Shown one piece after another: positions 40,030 through 49,059 of a stretch of 49,154 bases of DNA. The notes under the pieces are model-generated. The model was not told the DNA's origin and did no database searches. It saw only the letters and a program-made list of their open reading frames with translations. The stretch is from an uncultured bacterium. Its GTDB lineage: Bacteria; Bacteroidota; Bacteroidia; Bacteroidales; Bacteroidaceae. Both the position numbers and the translations under genes were made by a program. Every line of letters starts with the position of its first letter. Within the stretch, counting starts at the first letter, position 1. The stretch lies in the NCBI GenBank assembly GCA_905215345.1, contig CAJMPR010000027.1, positions 1 to 49,154 of the forward strand, in the 5' to 3' direction.

Positions 40030-40398
40030 TTACTTATAAAACACAAAGTACACCGCCAACACAAGGCAAACAAACGCAGCGAAATGATTCCAATGCAAAG
40101 TTTCGCCTTTAAACAGTACAGTAGTAAATATTGTAAAGATGATAAGGGTAACCACTTCCTGAATCACCTTCAACTGCATCAACGAGAAAGGTCCTCCGTT
40201 ACCGATAAACCCGATACGGTTCGCAGGAATTTGAAAAGAATACTCTGCAAGTGCAATACCCCACGAAAACAGAATAACGGCATAAAGAGGCCAGTTTGAT
40301 ATTATCTTCATCTCTTGTAACTTCAAGTGCCCATACCAGGCAAAAGTCATGAAGATGTTGGAAATAATCAAAAATAAAATAGTGTAAAATGCTTTCAT
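40030..40398 (-). CDS. DUF486 (DMT_6) small membrane protein
   Basis: 122 residues with four membrane segments. It has the DUF486 hallmarks: FYTILFLIISNIFMTFAWYGHLK at the N-terminus, WGIALAEYSFQIPANRIGF in the middle, and LKVIQEVVTLIIFTIFTTVLFKGETLHWNHFAAF near the C-terminus. The family is placed in the drug/metabolite transporter superfamily, but its substrate is unknown. Single gene; TtcA lies 143 bases upstream on the same strand. Confidence 0.9.
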   Translation of the reverse strand: MKAFYTILFLIISNIFMTFAWYGHLKLQEMKIISNWPLYAVILFSWGIALAEYSFQIPANRIGFIGNGGPFSLMQLKVIQEVVTLIIFTIFTTVLFKGETLHWNHFAAFVCLVLAVYFVFYK

Positions 40399-40541
40399 TG
40401 TAAAGTAAATGATTAAAATTAATTTATGTTATTTACTATCTGTCATTCAGAGCGTAAGATAATGACGGGACAAACCGATATTTTCGTATTTAGTCCCCCT
40501 TACACTCCACTAAAAAATAAACTCTATGTTGTATATAAAGG

Positions 40542-41312
40542 CTATTTCCCTTTCCTATCAGGAGAAGGAAGGGTAAATCCCGGTAATAGTTCTTCCTGAA
40601 CATTACTCATACTACCCCATAAGCTATACCTTGCCTCAGGATTCATTTCCTCCAATTGGTGCAAGATGCCTTTCATCGTACTCCTGCTGGATTGTGACTC
40701 ATAAGGACAATTCTTCACTTGCTTGCGATATCCCCTTATTTGCGCCAACTCTATCAAATCAGCTTCATGTACCAAGCACATCGGCCGGATAATCGTCATA
40801 TCAAACTTCTTCATCACCAAACGCGGCGGCATTGAACTGAAAGCCCCCTGATAAGTCATATTCATCAATAAGGTTTCCAGAATATCATCCATATGATGTC
40901 CCAAAGCTATCTTATTGCATCCCTGCTCCTTAGCTACTGTAAACAGAGCTTTTCTGCGATTCCACGAGCAGAGGAAACAGGGCGACTTACGAGTATCCGT
41001 GCTCGCATCAAATTCTGTTTCATACAGTACAAAAGGGATTCCCCATGACTCAACATATTTCCGAAGATAATCCACATCGCTCTGATAAGAAATATTCCTC
41101 ATCACCACATGAACAGCAACTATCGAAAACTTCGGTTTGAAAATACGGGCGCGGCGGGCAAGTAATTCAACCAATGCCAACGAATCTTTACCACCAGAAA
41201 GCCCAATGAGAATCTTATCTCCGTCATCAATCAACCCATACTCCACCAATCCTTTAGCGAACCGTTTCTCAATACGCCGCAAAGCCTTTTCTTCCTCTGT
41301 AAATCGTGCCAT
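40542..41312 (-). CDS. ttcA: tRNA 2-thiocytidine synthetase TtcA-like protein
   Basis: 256 residues. It carries the PP-loop ATP-binding motif SGGKDS (39-44), the CFLCSW cysteine pair and a third cysteine in KNCPYESQ, as well as ALGHHMDDILETLLMN, all typical of TtcA. TtcA activates C32 of certain tRNAs with ATP and inserts sulfur with the help of a [4Fe-4S] cluster in the cytosol. Length is a little short compared with the E. coli enzyme but usual for this branch. A TtuA/TtcA-type paralogue with another target tRNA position cannot be excluded. Confidence 0.9.
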   Translation of the reverse strand: MARFTEEEKALRRIEKRFAKGLVEYGLIDDGDKILIGLSGGKDSLALVELLARRARIFKPKFSIVAVHVVMRNISYQSDVDYLRKYVESWGIPFVLYETEFDASTDTRKSPCFLCSWNRRKALFTVAKEQGCNKIALGHHMDDILETLLMNMTYQGAFSSMPPRLVMKKFDMTIIRPMCLVHEADLIELAQIRGYRKQVKNCPYESQSSRSTMKGILHQLEEMNPEARYSLWGSMSNVQEELLPGFTLPSPDRKGK

Positions 41313-41335
41313 AAAATTCTGTTGAAAATCGCTCG

Positions 41336-41343
41336 CAAAAGTA
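41336..41343 (-). promoter_or_regulatory. -7 element for ttcA
   Basis: TACTTTTG on the minus strand, 23 bases before the ATG at 41312. Confidence 0.6.
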
Positions 41344-41416
41344 GTAGAAAAGATTGATTTAAAGAAGAATTAACATAATAGAATCAAGGAAAACGACTTT
41401 ATTCGTGATTAATTTG

Positions 41417-41424
41417 TATTTTTG
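41417..41424 (+). promoter_or_regulatory. -7 element for the TPR-protein operon
   Basis: TATTTTTG, 13 bases before the ATG at 41438. It probably drives the TPR gene, nfeD and floA. Confidence 0.6.
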
Positions 41425-41437
41425 AACTTCATAAATA

Positions 41438-42880
41438 ATGAACGATCGTATGATGAAAAAATATATCCTTTTTTTGCTATTTGGTATTTTAGGAATAAGC
41501 GCTTCTGCGCAAACGCTCGCTCAAGCTCAAGCTCTCTATGAAAAGGGACAATACGAGCAAGCAAAACCGGCTTTTAAGAAATTTGTAAAATCACAACCAT
41601 CCAACGGAAATTATAACTTATGGTACGGCGTATGTTGCCTGAATACCGGAGAACCGGAGGAAGCTGTAAAATATCTGGAAACTGCCGTGAAGAGGCGTGC
41701 TACCGGTGGACAGCTCTATCTGGCACAAGCCTACAATGATACCTACCGTTTTGAAGATGCAGTAAAGACTTACGAAGAATATATCACTGAACTGACCAAA
41801 AGGAAACGCTCTACAACCGAAACCGAAAAGCTGTTGGAAAAGAGTAAAGCCAATCTGAGGATGCTGAAAGGTGTGGAAGAAGTATGTATCATTGACAGTT
41901 TTATAGTAGACAAGAAGAACTTCCTCGAAGCATACAAGATAAGCCCGGAATCGGGTAAATTATTCATGTATGATACCTATTTCAATACTTCGAACGGAAA
42001 AGGCGGTACGGTTTATGAAACAGAAATAGGTAACAAAATCTATTATAGCGAACTTCAGAAAGACAGTACACTTAACATACTCTCCCGCAACAAGATGATG
42101 GGCGAATGGGGCACAGGAAACATGTTGCCCGGTAGCATTAATGAAGCGATGAACGCCAGCTATCCTTATGTAATGGCCGACGGAGTTACTATTTATTATG
42201 CTGCGGACGGTCCCGCATCCATCGGAGGATATGACATTTTCGTAACACGTTATAACACGAATACAGACAGTTATCTGGCGCCGGAAAATGTGGGTATGCC
42301 TTTCAATTCTCCATACAATGACTATATGTATGTCATTGATGAATTCAACAATCTGGGTTGGTTTGCCTCCGACCGCTATCAACCGGAAGGAAAAGTCTGC
42401 GTTTATGTATTCATTCCCAATACTTCCAAACAAGTATACAACTACGAGAGCATGGACAAAGACAAGTTGATAAAACTTGCCCGGCTCCATTCCATAAAAG
42501 ATACGTGGATAGATGAGAAAACTGTAGCAGATGCCCGGCAACGATTACAAGAGGCCATTCATGAGAAGCCTCAGGTAGAAAAACATCACGAGTTTGAATT
42601 TGTAATTGATGACCGGAACACCTATTACGAGGCTGCTGATTTTCGTTCGCCACAGGCCAAAACCCAATTCAAGAAGTATCTCCAACTGGAAGAAAGTTAT
42701 ACCCAGCAACAAAACAAACTGGAAAATATGCGTACCCAATACGCCCGTGCCAATAAAGGCGAGAAAGACAAAATGGCTCCGGCAATCCTCGACTTGGAAA
42801 AACGGGTACAGCAGTTAGCCACAGAAATGGAGCGGACAGCGATTCAGGTACGTCAATCAGAGAAACAAACCATTAAATAA
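41438..42880 (+). CDS. Exported TPR protein with WD40/PD40-like propeller region
   Basis: 480 residues. Signal peptide (YILFLLFGILGISASAQ), then TPR-type helices (residues about 25-140: ALYEKGQYEQAKPAFKKFVKSQPSNG, GEPEEAVKYLETAVKR, YRFEDAVKTYEEYITEL). The middle (about 150-330) has PD40/propeller strands (YPYVMADGVTIYYAADGPASIGGYDIFVTRY, NDYMYVIDEFNNLGWFASDR). The last 100 residues are a coiled coil (LQLEESYTQQQNKLENMRTQYARANKGEKD). It resembles PorE/OmpA-family periplasmic proteins without the C-terminal OmpA domain. It precedes nfeD by seven bases. The role is probably envelope scaffolding, inferred only. The second ATG pair at 41450 or 41453 is also possible. Confidence 0.8.
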   Translation: MNDRMMKKYILFLLFGILGISASAQTLAQAQALYEKGQYEQAKPAFKKFVKSQPSNGNYNLWYGVCCLNTGEPEEAVKYLETAVKRRATGGQLYLAQAYNDTYRFEDAVKTYEEYITELTKRKRSTTETEKLLEKSKANLRMLKGVEEVCIIDSFIVDKKNFLEAYKISPESGKLFMYDTYFNTSNGKGGTVYETEIGNKIYYSELQKDSTLNILSRNKMMGEWGTGNMLPGSINEAMNASYPYVMADGVTIYYAADGPASIGGYDIFVTRYNTNTDSYLAPENVGMPFNSPYNDYMYVIDEFNNLGWFASDRYQPEGKVCVYVFIPNTSKQVYNYESMDKDKLIKLARLHSIKDTWIDEKTVADARQRLQEAIHEKPQVEKHHEFEFVIDDRNTYYEAADFRSPQAKTQFKKYLQLEESYTQQQNKLENMRTQYARANKGEKDKMAPAILDLEKRVQQLATEMERTAIQVRQSEKQTIK

Positions 42881-42887
42881 CACAACT

Positions 42888-43358
42888 ATGGACATACTTA
42901 TCATTGCAGTACTGGTTATCGCAGCCGTCATCCTTTTCCTGGTAGAACTATTCATCATTCCGGGTATCAGCATTGCCGGTTTTCTGGCAGGCGGATGTAT
43001 AATCTTCGCCAATTACTATGCCTTTGCACACATAGGTACAGGAGCAGGCTTCATCACTCTGGGCGTCTCCGCTATTACATGTATAGGTTCGCTGGTATGG
43101 TTCATGCGCTCCAAAACCCTGGACAAGATAGCCTTAAAGAAAGATATTACTTCAAAAGTAGACCGTAGCGCAGAGGAAAGAGTGAAAATAGGTGATACCG
43201 GCATTACCACTACCCGTCTTGCCCTGATAGGTTATGCAGAAATAAACGGTGACATCGTGGAAGTAAAATCCACAGACGGCTTCATGAATGAGAAAACGCC
43301 CGTCATCGTAAGCCGTATCACGGATGGAATAATCCTCGTAGAAAAATTCAAAGAATGA
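42888..43358 (+). CDS. NfeD-family membrane protein
   Basis: 156 residues. Three N-terminal membrane segments (ILIIAVLVIAAVILFLVELFIIPG, IAGFLAGGCIIFANYYAF, FITLGVSAITCIGSLVWFM) are followed by a C-terminal OB-fold NfeD domain (GDTGITTTRLALIGYAEINGDIVEVKSTDGFMNEKTPVIVSRITDGIILVEKF). It is the short form without the N-terminal ClpP-like protease. NfeD proteins work with flotillin-type partners in membrane microdomains. The floA gene follows 33 bases downstream, which matches the usual pairing. Confidence 0.92.
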   Translation: MDILIIAVLVIAAVILFLVELFIIPGISIAGFLAGGCIIFANYYAFAHIGTGAGFITLGVSAITCIGSLVWFMRSKTLDKIALKKDITSKVDRSAEERVKIGDTGITTTRLALIGYAEINGDIVEVKSTDGFMNEKTPVIVSRITDGIILVEKFKE

Positions 43359-43391
43359 CAGTTTATATTTAATAATTAATATTTTAATCAC

Positions 43392-44393
43392 ATGGATCCA
43401 AGCACAATGTATTTAACAGCCTTCCTTATAGTGGGAGGTATCATTTTCCTGGTACTGTTTTTCCATTACGTACCATTTTTCCTTTGGCTATCCGCCAAAG
43501 TTTCGGGAGTCAACATATCATTGGTCCAACTGTTCCTGATGCGTATACGTAATGTACCGCCTTACATCATCGTACCCGGAATGATTGAAGCTCATAAAGC
43601 AGGGTTGAAAAGTATTACCCGCGATGAACTGGAAGCCCACTATCTCGCCGGAGGACACGTTGAAAGAGTGGTACATGCATTGGTTTCTGCCTCTAAAGCA
43701 AATATTGAACTACCGTTCCAGATGGCTACCGCCATTGACTTGGCCGGACGTGATGTATTTGAAGCCGTACAAATGTCCGTAAATCCTAAAGTGATTGACA
43801 CACCGCCTGTAACCGCCGTTGCCAAAGACGGTATTCAGTTGATTGCCAAAGCCCGCGTTACCGTACGTGCCAATATCCGCCAATTGGTGGGTGGTGCCGG
43901 AGAAGATACGATTCTGGCACGTGTAGGTGAAGGTATCGTTTCTTCCATCGGTTCGTCCGAAAACCATAAAACGGTATTGGAGAATCCTGATTCCATTTCC
44001 AAACTGGTACTCCGTAAAGGATTGGATGCCGGTACGGCTTTTGAAATCCTGTCCATCGATATCGCGGACATCGACATAGGTAAGAACATCGGTGCCGCCC
44101 TTCAGATAGACCAGGCGAACGCTGATAAGAATATCGCCCAGGCGAAGGCGGAAGAACGCCGTGCCATGGCTGTTGCCAGCGAACAAGAAATGAAAGCCAA
44201 AGCACAGGAAGCACGCGCCAAAGTGATTGAAGCCGAAGCCGAAGTACCTAAAGCTATGGCCGAAGCATTCCGTAACGGTAACTTGGGTATTATGGACTAT
44301 TATCGTATGAAAAACATTGAAGCCGATACTTCAATGCGTGAAAACATCGCCAAGCCCTCGACTGGCACGTCCAGCCAACCGCTAAGCAAATAA
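43392..44393 (+). CDS. floA: Flotillin-like protein FloA
   Basis: 333 residues. One N-terminal membrane hairpin (MYLTAFLIVGGIIFLVLFFHYVPFFLWLSA) is followed by the SPFH domain (VSGVNISLVQLFLMRIRNVPPYIIV, VTAVAKDGIQLIAKARVTVRANI, GAGEDTILARVGEGIVSSIGSS) and an Ala/Glu-rich coiled coil (NADKNIAQAKAEERRAMAVASEQEMKAKAQEARAKV), exactly the FloA/YqfA layout. It scaffolds functional membrane microdomains. The C-terminus is a Ser/Thr-rich tail. It is last in the TPR-nfeD-floA unit and is followed by a terminator. Confidence 0.95.
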   Translation: MDPSTMYLTAFLIVGGIIFLVLFFHYVPFFLWLSAKVSGVNISLVQLFLMRIRNVPPYIIVPGMIEAHKAGLKSITRDELEAHYLAGGHVERVVHALVSASKANIELPFQMATAIDLAGRDVFEAVQMSVNPKVIDTPPVTAVAKDGIQLIAKARVTVRANIRQLVGGAGEDTILARVGEGIVSSIGSSENHKTVLENPDSISKLVLRKGLDAGTAFEILSIDIADIDIGKNIGAALQIDQANADKNIAQAKAEERRAMAVASEQEMKAKAQEARAKVIEAEAEVPKAMAEAFRNGNLGIMDYYRMKNIEADTSMRENIAKPSTGTSSQPLSK

Positions 44394-44415
44394 ACCGGTA
44401 AAGTTTTATTAGGGG

Positions 44416-44457
44416 AAACGTCGGCACCGGTGAACAGAAACCGGTTTCCGGCGTTTT
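44416..44457 (+). terminator. Two-part hairpin terminator after floA
   Basis: Outer stem AAACGTCGG/CCGGCGTTT with one G-U pair and inner stem ACCGGT/ACCGGT, then TTTTCT. It begins 22 bases after the stop codon. Confidence 0.85.
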
Positions 44458-44493
44458 CTATTTTATAAACGAACTAATAAACAATCTATCCTT

Positions 44494-45372
44494 ATGAAAA
44501 AGTATTTTGCATCTTCCGAACTAATAATTAATGAAGACGGTTCCGTCTTCCATCTCCACGTAAAACCTGAATGGCTGGCCGATAAAGTTATTCTGGTAGG
44601 TGACCCCGGACGTGTAGCATTGGTAGCTTCCCATTTTGAAAACAAAGAATGTGATGTTGAAAGCCGTGAATTCAAGACTATCACGGGTACTTATAAAGGC
44701 AAACGCATCACAGTAGTATCCACCGGTATCGGATGCGACAATATCGACATTGTTATGAACGAATTGGATGCCCTTGCCAACATCGATTTTCAGACACGTG
44801 AGGAAAAGCCTCAACTACGCCAATTGGAACTGGTACGTATAGGTACTTGCGGCGGATTGCAACCTTACACTCCGGTAGGTACTTTTGTATGTTCTGCCAA
44901 ATCCATCGGTTTCGACGGCCTTCTCAATTTCTATGCAGGACGCAATGCCGTATGTGACTTGCCATTTGAACGTGCATTCCTGAACCATATGGGATGGTCA
45001 GGAAACATGTGCGCCCCCGCTCCTTACGTAATTGACGCAAATGCGGAATTAATAAACCGTATCGCCGGGGAAGATATGGTACGTGGTGTGACGATTGCCG
45101 CCGGTGGTTTCTTCGGACCGCAAGGACGTGAACTCCGTGTGCCGTTGGCCGACCCCAATCAAAATGACAAAATCGAGAAATTTGAATACAATGGTTACCG
45201 GATTACCAACTTCGAAATGGAAAGCTCCGCACTCGCCGGTCTGAGCCGTCTGATGGGACACAAAGCCATGACCGTTTGTATGGTAATAGCAAACCGTCTC
45301 ATCAAAGAGGCCAATACGGGATATAAAAACAGCATTGACACTCTGATTAAAACGGTTTTGGACAGAATCTAA
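44494..45372 (+). CDS. udp: Uridine phosphorylase-type nucleoside phosphorylase
   Basis: 292 residues. The NP-I family motifs are present: VILVGDPGRVALVA (phosphate binding), VVSTGIGCDNIDIVMNEL, LVRIGTCGGLQPYTPVGTFV and the nucleoside-site YRITNFEMESSALAGLSRLMG. It cleaves uridine (and perhaps other nucleosides) with phosphate to the base and ribose 1-phosphate in the cytosol, for pyrimidine salvage. It is a single gene between a terminator and a convergent histidine kinase gene. Length is slightly above the E. coli enzyme because of an insert around residues 95-110. Base specificity is not proved. Confidence 0.9.
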   Translation: MKKYFASSELIINEDGSVFHLHVKPEWLADKVILVGDPGRVALVASHFENKECDVESREFKTITGTYKGKRITVVSTGIGCDNIDIVMNELDALANIDFQTREEKPQLRQLELVRIGTCGGLQPYTPVGTFVCSAKSIGFDGLLNFYAGRNAVCDLPFERAFLNHMGWSGNMCAPAPYVIDANAELINRIAGEDMVRGVTIAAGGFFGPQGRELRVPLADPNQNDKIEKFEYNGYRITNFEMESSALAGLSRLMGHKAMTVCMVIANRLIKEANTGYKNSIDTLIKTVLDRI

Positions 45373-45389
45373 GTTAAAGTGATATACCG

Positions 45390-47321
45390 CTATATATATT
45401 TGCTGATTGTTTCACTCAGCTTTTCAAATGTATATGGTTTTGCTATCACATCATTACATCCGGCAGCCAGTGCTTGTTGCTGTTCTATCAGGAAAGCATT
45501 GGCTGTCACTGCAATAATAGGCAAATTGGGCGCCATCGCACGAATCTTCTCCGTAGCCTGTATACCATTCATAACGGGCATACGTATATCCATCAGTATC
45601 AGGTCCGGCCGGTCACTAAGGAAACTGTTTATTGCTTCTTCTCCATTGGTTACCCATGAAATTGTATAGTCCTTCTTTAAGAGGATATTTATCTGCATGT
45701 AGTTCGACTCAGTATCTTCAACAATAAGAATCTTCTTGCGATTGGATAATACCTGTGGAGTATCGTCTGAATCAACAGATTCACTATGCACATCCTGCGC
45801 TTGTATATAAGGCAAATAAATTATAAATGTACTCCCTACTCCCACTTCCGATTTCACATCTATCTTACCTCCCAAACGTTCAACTATACTCTGACAAATG
45901 GGAAGTCCCAAACCAGTGCCTTGCACAAAATCATTCAGTTTCTCGAAACGGTTAAAAATCAAAGGCAATTTTTCTTTGGGAATACCACATCCGGTATCGG
46001 TTACATAAATCTTCAAATATTCAGCCTCCAATGTAATGCCCAGAGTAATAACACCCTCTTCCGTATTCTTTATGGCATTGGACAAGAAGTTAAACAAGAC
46101 TTGCGTGAGGCGATTACGGTCAGTCATTATCCAGAATTCTTCTTGTAATCCCTCAACGTGTAAACGCACATTAGGCTTCATCTTCAAACGATGGATCTTT
46201 TCCATCTCACTAATCATCGCTTTCATCTCAGTGAGCTGAAGATTCATTTCTGATTTTCCAGATTCAATGCGCGACAAGTCGAGAATATCATTAATCAACT
46301 GGAGAAGCAGATTACTGTTTTTCTGAATAATACCCAGATATTCAGACTTTTCTTCCTCATTTTCCGTCAAAGCTATAATCTCGGAAAATCCCACAATAGC
46401 ATTCAACGGAGTACGTATCTCATGGCTCATATTGGCAAGGAACACCGATTTCATCCGGTCAGCTTCCTCTGCACGTTGCTTGGCCTCAATCAATTCATTA
46501 GAACGTTGTACCCGATCTCCTATATCATGTATCAATGCCAAAGCTTTGTTATCCTCGAACGGTGCGATGCGCGCCTGGAAATACCGTCTCTCATGTCCGG
46601 GCACATCCAACGGGTATTCTATCTCTTTCAGTTCACCATCTTCCAGACATTGACGTATGTTCCTTACGAACAATTCACTCACCTCCGGTGAATAAACCAG
46701 TCTTCCGTCCGTACCAATCAACTCGGCCGCATTATGAAGCAGCACCGTATTGGATGCCATCAATATATCCGTAAAGAAGAAGTTATCATCAAATATAAAG
46801 ATGAATTCGGGCAAGGCTTCGATTATTTTACGGTTCCTCTCCTCTAATCGGCGGATTTTTTCCTCACGTTCACATTGTTCGGTAACATTGACAGCATAGC
46901 AGAAAAGCTTCTCCGGCTTACCATCTTTGTCTTTCTGAATATCCAGGAAATGGTCTTCCAACCAGACAATCTCTCCTTTATCACCCACACAACGGACACA
47001 TAAAATAGAATCTGCCGGATTATTCAGCTTGGCATAGAAGTTATCCAATGATACCAAATGCTTGTCATCAGGATGAACACACGCGCAAAACTCTTCCATA
47101 TTCTTATAGCGAATCCCCACTTTATCTAATCCCAATATTTGAAAGTATCTGTCATCGAAAGTACACTCTTTCGTCCTGACATCATATTCCCACATCGCTA
47201 TTTGATAGGCAGCCAACACAGAAGTGGCCTTACGGTATTTCAATTCAAGCCTATCTAACTCTTCTATTTTCTTAAGATTACGAGAGTCCGCCTCAGAAGC
47301 ATCGCCCATATTCATTTGCAT
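45390..47321 (-). CDS. Cytosolic PAS hybrid histidine kinase with C-terminal receiver
   Basis: 643 residues without a membrane segment. Residues about 30-155 form a PAS/PAC domain (YQIAMWEYDVRTKECTFDDR, CYAVNVTEQCEREEKIRRLEER), and a second PAS-like region lies at about 165-285. HisKA has the phospho-acceptor His300 (MSHEIRTPLNAIVGFSE). HATPase has NFLSNAIKNT, DTGCGIP and GTGLGLPICQSI. The receiver (about 525-643) has the phospho-acceptor Asp578 (LILMDIRMPVMNG) and Lys in IAKPYTFEKL. There is no DNA-binding or Hpt domain, so its output partner is encoded elsewhere. It is convergent with udp (17 bases apart) and divergent from mnmE. The signal is unknown. Confidence 0.93.
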   Translation of the reverse strand: MQMNMGDASEADSRNLKKIEELDRLELKYRKATSVLAAYQIAMWEYDVRTKECTFDDRYFQILGLDKVGIRYKNMEEFCACVHPDDKHLVSLDNFYAKLNNPADSILCVRCVGDKGEIVWLEDHFLDIQKDKDGKPEKLFCYAVNVTEQCEREEKIRRLEERNRKIIEALPEFIFIFDDNFFFTDILMASNTVLLHNAAELIGTDGRLVYSPEVSELFVRNIRQCLEDGELKEIEYPLDVPGHERRYFQARIAPFEDNKALALIHDIGDRVQRSNELIEAKQRAEEADRMKSVFLANMSHEIRTPLNAIVGFSEIIALTENEEEKSEYLGIIQKNSNLLLQLINDILDLSRIESGKSEMNLQLTEMKAMISEMEKIHRLKMKPNVRLHVEGLQEEFWIMTDRNRLTQVLFNFLSNAIKNTEEGVITLGITLEAEYLKIYVTDTGCGIPKEKLPLIFNRFEKLNDFVQGTGLGLPICQSIVERLGGKIDVKSEVGVGSTFIIYLPYIQAQDVHSESVDSDDTPQVLSNRKKILIVEDTESNYMQINILLKKDYTISWVTNGEEAINSFLSDRPDLILMDIRMPVMNGIQATEKIRAMAPNLPIIAVTANAFLIEQQQALAAGCNDVIAKPYTFEKLSETISKYI

Positions 47322-47339
47322 AGTTGCATGTTATAGATA

Positions 47340-47347
47340 CAAAATTA
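47340..47347 (-). promoter_or_regulatory. -7 element for the histidine kinase gene
   Basis: TAATTTTG on the minus strand, 18 bases before the ATG at 47321. Confidence 0.5.
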
Positions 47348-47417
47348 TTAAATTAGGCAAATGTAATAAAAAAGCGGAACTCGCAAACAATAGCGTGCAT
47401 TTATTTATCTAAATAGC

Positions 47418-47425
47418 TATCTTTG
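47418..47425 (+). promoter_or_regulatory. -7 element for mnmE
   Basis: TATCTTTG, 19 bases before the ATG at 47445. Confidence 0.65.
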
Positions 47426-47444
47426 TACTTTAAAAACAGAAAAT

Positions 47445-48833
47445 ATGATGAAGCAAGATACAATTTGTGCCATTGCCACCGCTCAAGGTGGAGCCATAGG
47501 ATGTATCCGTGTATCCGGACCGGAAGCCATTGAAATTACCTCACGCATCTTTATCCCTGCTTCCGCCGGAAAGCATTTAGAAGAAAGTAAACCCTACACG
47601 CTTACTTTCGGACGTATCTGCGAAGGGACGGAAGTAATTGACGAAGTGCTTGTCAGTCTGTTTCGTGCCCCCCACTCCTACACCGGTGAGAATAGTACGG
47701 AGATTACCTGTCACGGTTCCGCTTATATATTACAGAAAATAGTGCAACTACTCATCAAAAATGGTTGCAGAATGGCACGGCCGGGTGAATATACGCAGCG
47801 TGCATTCCTCAATGGAAAGATGGATTTAAGTCAGGCAGAAGCAGTTGCCGACCTTATCGCTTCTTCCTCTGCAGCTACCCATCGCCTTGCCATGAGCCAG
47901 ATGCGTGGCGGTTTCAGTAAGGAACTTGCGGAATTACGTCACCAGTTACTTCATTTCACCTCACTTATCGAATTGGAACTGGATTTCAGCGATCACGAAG
48001 AGTTGGAGTTTGCCGACCGCTCTGAACTTTGCCGGTTAGCCGATAATATCGAAAAGGTAATTACCCGCCTTGTAAATTCTTTCAGTGTGGGCAACGCCAT
48101 CAAAAACGGTGTTCCGGTAGCCATTATCGGCGAAACGAACGCGGGAAAATCCACGCTCCTCAATGTGCTGCTCAACGAGGAAAAAGCCATCGTTAGCGAT
48201 ATTCACGGCACTACTCGCGACGTTATAGAAGACACTGTCAATATCGGTGGCATTACCTTCCGGTTCATCGACACGGCAGGTATTCGGGAGACAAGTGATA
48301 CGATTGAAAGCCTCGGTATCGAACGCACCTTCCAAAAACTGTATCAGGCAGAAATTGTTCTCTGGATGATTGACGCCACAGATGCCGCTTCACAGCTTTC
48401 ACAACTTTCGGAGCAGATACTTCCCCGCTGTGAAGGAAAACAGTTGATTCTTGTATATAACAAAGCCGATTTAGTGGAAACGACTTCGAGCAACATGCCT
48501 ATCGGTTTTCCTGAGAATGTACAATCCATCGCTATCTCCGCCAAGAGACGGGAAAACATTGAAGGACTCGAACAAATATTGATTTCTGCCGCCAACCTCC
48601 CAACCGTCACCCAAAACGATGTGATTGTTACCAACATCCGCCACTACGAAGCCTTGACACATGCATTGGAAGCCATCCAACGTGTTCAGCAAGGTTTAGC
48701 AAATAATATTTCCGGCGACTTCGTATCACAGGACATCCGGGAATGCATCTTCCATTTGAGTGATATTGCAGGAGAGGTTACGACTGACATGGTGTTGCAG
48801 AATATTTTTGAACATTTCTGCATCGGGAAATAA
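47445..48833 (+). CDS. mnmE: tRNA uridine-5-carboxymethylaminomethyl modification GTPase MnmE
   Basis: 462 residues. The N-terminal formyl-THF-binding domain (DTICAIATAQGGAIGCIRVSG, HSYTGENSTEITCHGS, GEYTQRAFLNGKMDLSQAEAV), a helical domain and an inserted G domain are all present. The G motifs are G1 GETNAGKST (229-237), the switch region DIHGTTRDVIEDT, G3 DTAG and G4 NKAD. The C-terminus ends FCIGK with the invariant cysteine. With MnmG it makes the cmnm5 modification at wobble U34 in the cytosol. The first two codons are both ATG. Its 3' end lies 227 bases before an integrase gene. Confidence 0.97.
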   Translation: MMKQDTICAIATAQGGAIGCIRVSGPEAIEITSRIFIPASAGKHLEESKPYTLTFGRICEGTEVIDEVLVSLFRAPHSYTGENSTEITCHGSAYILQKIVQLLIKNGCRMARPGEYTQRAFLNGKMDLSQAEAVADLIASSSAATHRLAMSQMRGGFSKELAELRHQLLHFTSLIELELDFSDHEELEFADRSELCRLADNIEKVITRLVNSFSVGNAIKNGVPVAIIGETNAGKSTLLNVLLNEEKAIVSDIHGTTRDVIEDTVNIGGITFRFIDTAGIRETSDTIESLGIERTFQKLYQAEIVLWMIDATDAASQLSQLSEQILPRCEGKQLILVYNKADLVETTSSNMPIGFPENVQSIAISAKRRENIEGLEQILISAANLPTVTQNDVIVTNIRHYEALTHALEAIQRVQQGLANNISGDFVSQDIRECIFHLSDIAGEVTTDMVLQNIFEHFCIGK

Positions 48834-48855
48834 CCCAGAGAAAATAAAAGCATAA

Positions 48856-48923
48856 AAAGAGAAAATATAAATCTGTAAAGTGCGTAAAATCAATAACTTT
48901 TAGAGAATTTATATTTTCTCTTT
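48856..48923 (+). terminator. Perfect 17-bp inverted repeat after mnmE
   Basis: Arms 48856-48872 and 48907-48923 are exact reverse complements, A/T-rich, around a 34-base centre. They are followed by CTCTCCG and six T. It is probably a terminator for mnmE, but the length and exactness are unusual. Confidence 0.6.
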
Positions 48924-48960
48924 CTCTCCGTTTTTTCTGCCTGTTTTCATATTTTTTTTG

Positions 48961-48968
48961 TATTTTTG
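48961..48968 (+). promoter_or_regulatory. -7 element for the recombinase gene
   Basis: TATTTTTG, about 90 bases before the ATG at 49060. The leader holds the GGGACA/TGTCCC repeats. Confidence 0.55.
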
Positions 48969-49019
48969 TCCCCAGATTGTCCCCCGTAAGGGACACGAGG
49001 GACAAAATTCTGTCCCTCG
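48968..49019. promoter_or_regulatory. Cluster of GTCCC/GGGAC inverted repeats before the recombinase gene
   Basis: Perfect 9-bp inverted repeat CGAGGGACA/TGTCCCTCG (48996-49004 with 49011-49019) around AAATTC. A second pairing, GTCCC/GGGAC (near 48979-48994), lies just upstream. The run contains five copies of GTCCC or its complement in about 50 bases. It could be an operator or a recombinase/excision site. Confidence 0.5.
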
Positions 49020-49059
49020 GAGACAATAAATCACATTTCTCATTAAATAGGAACAGGCT

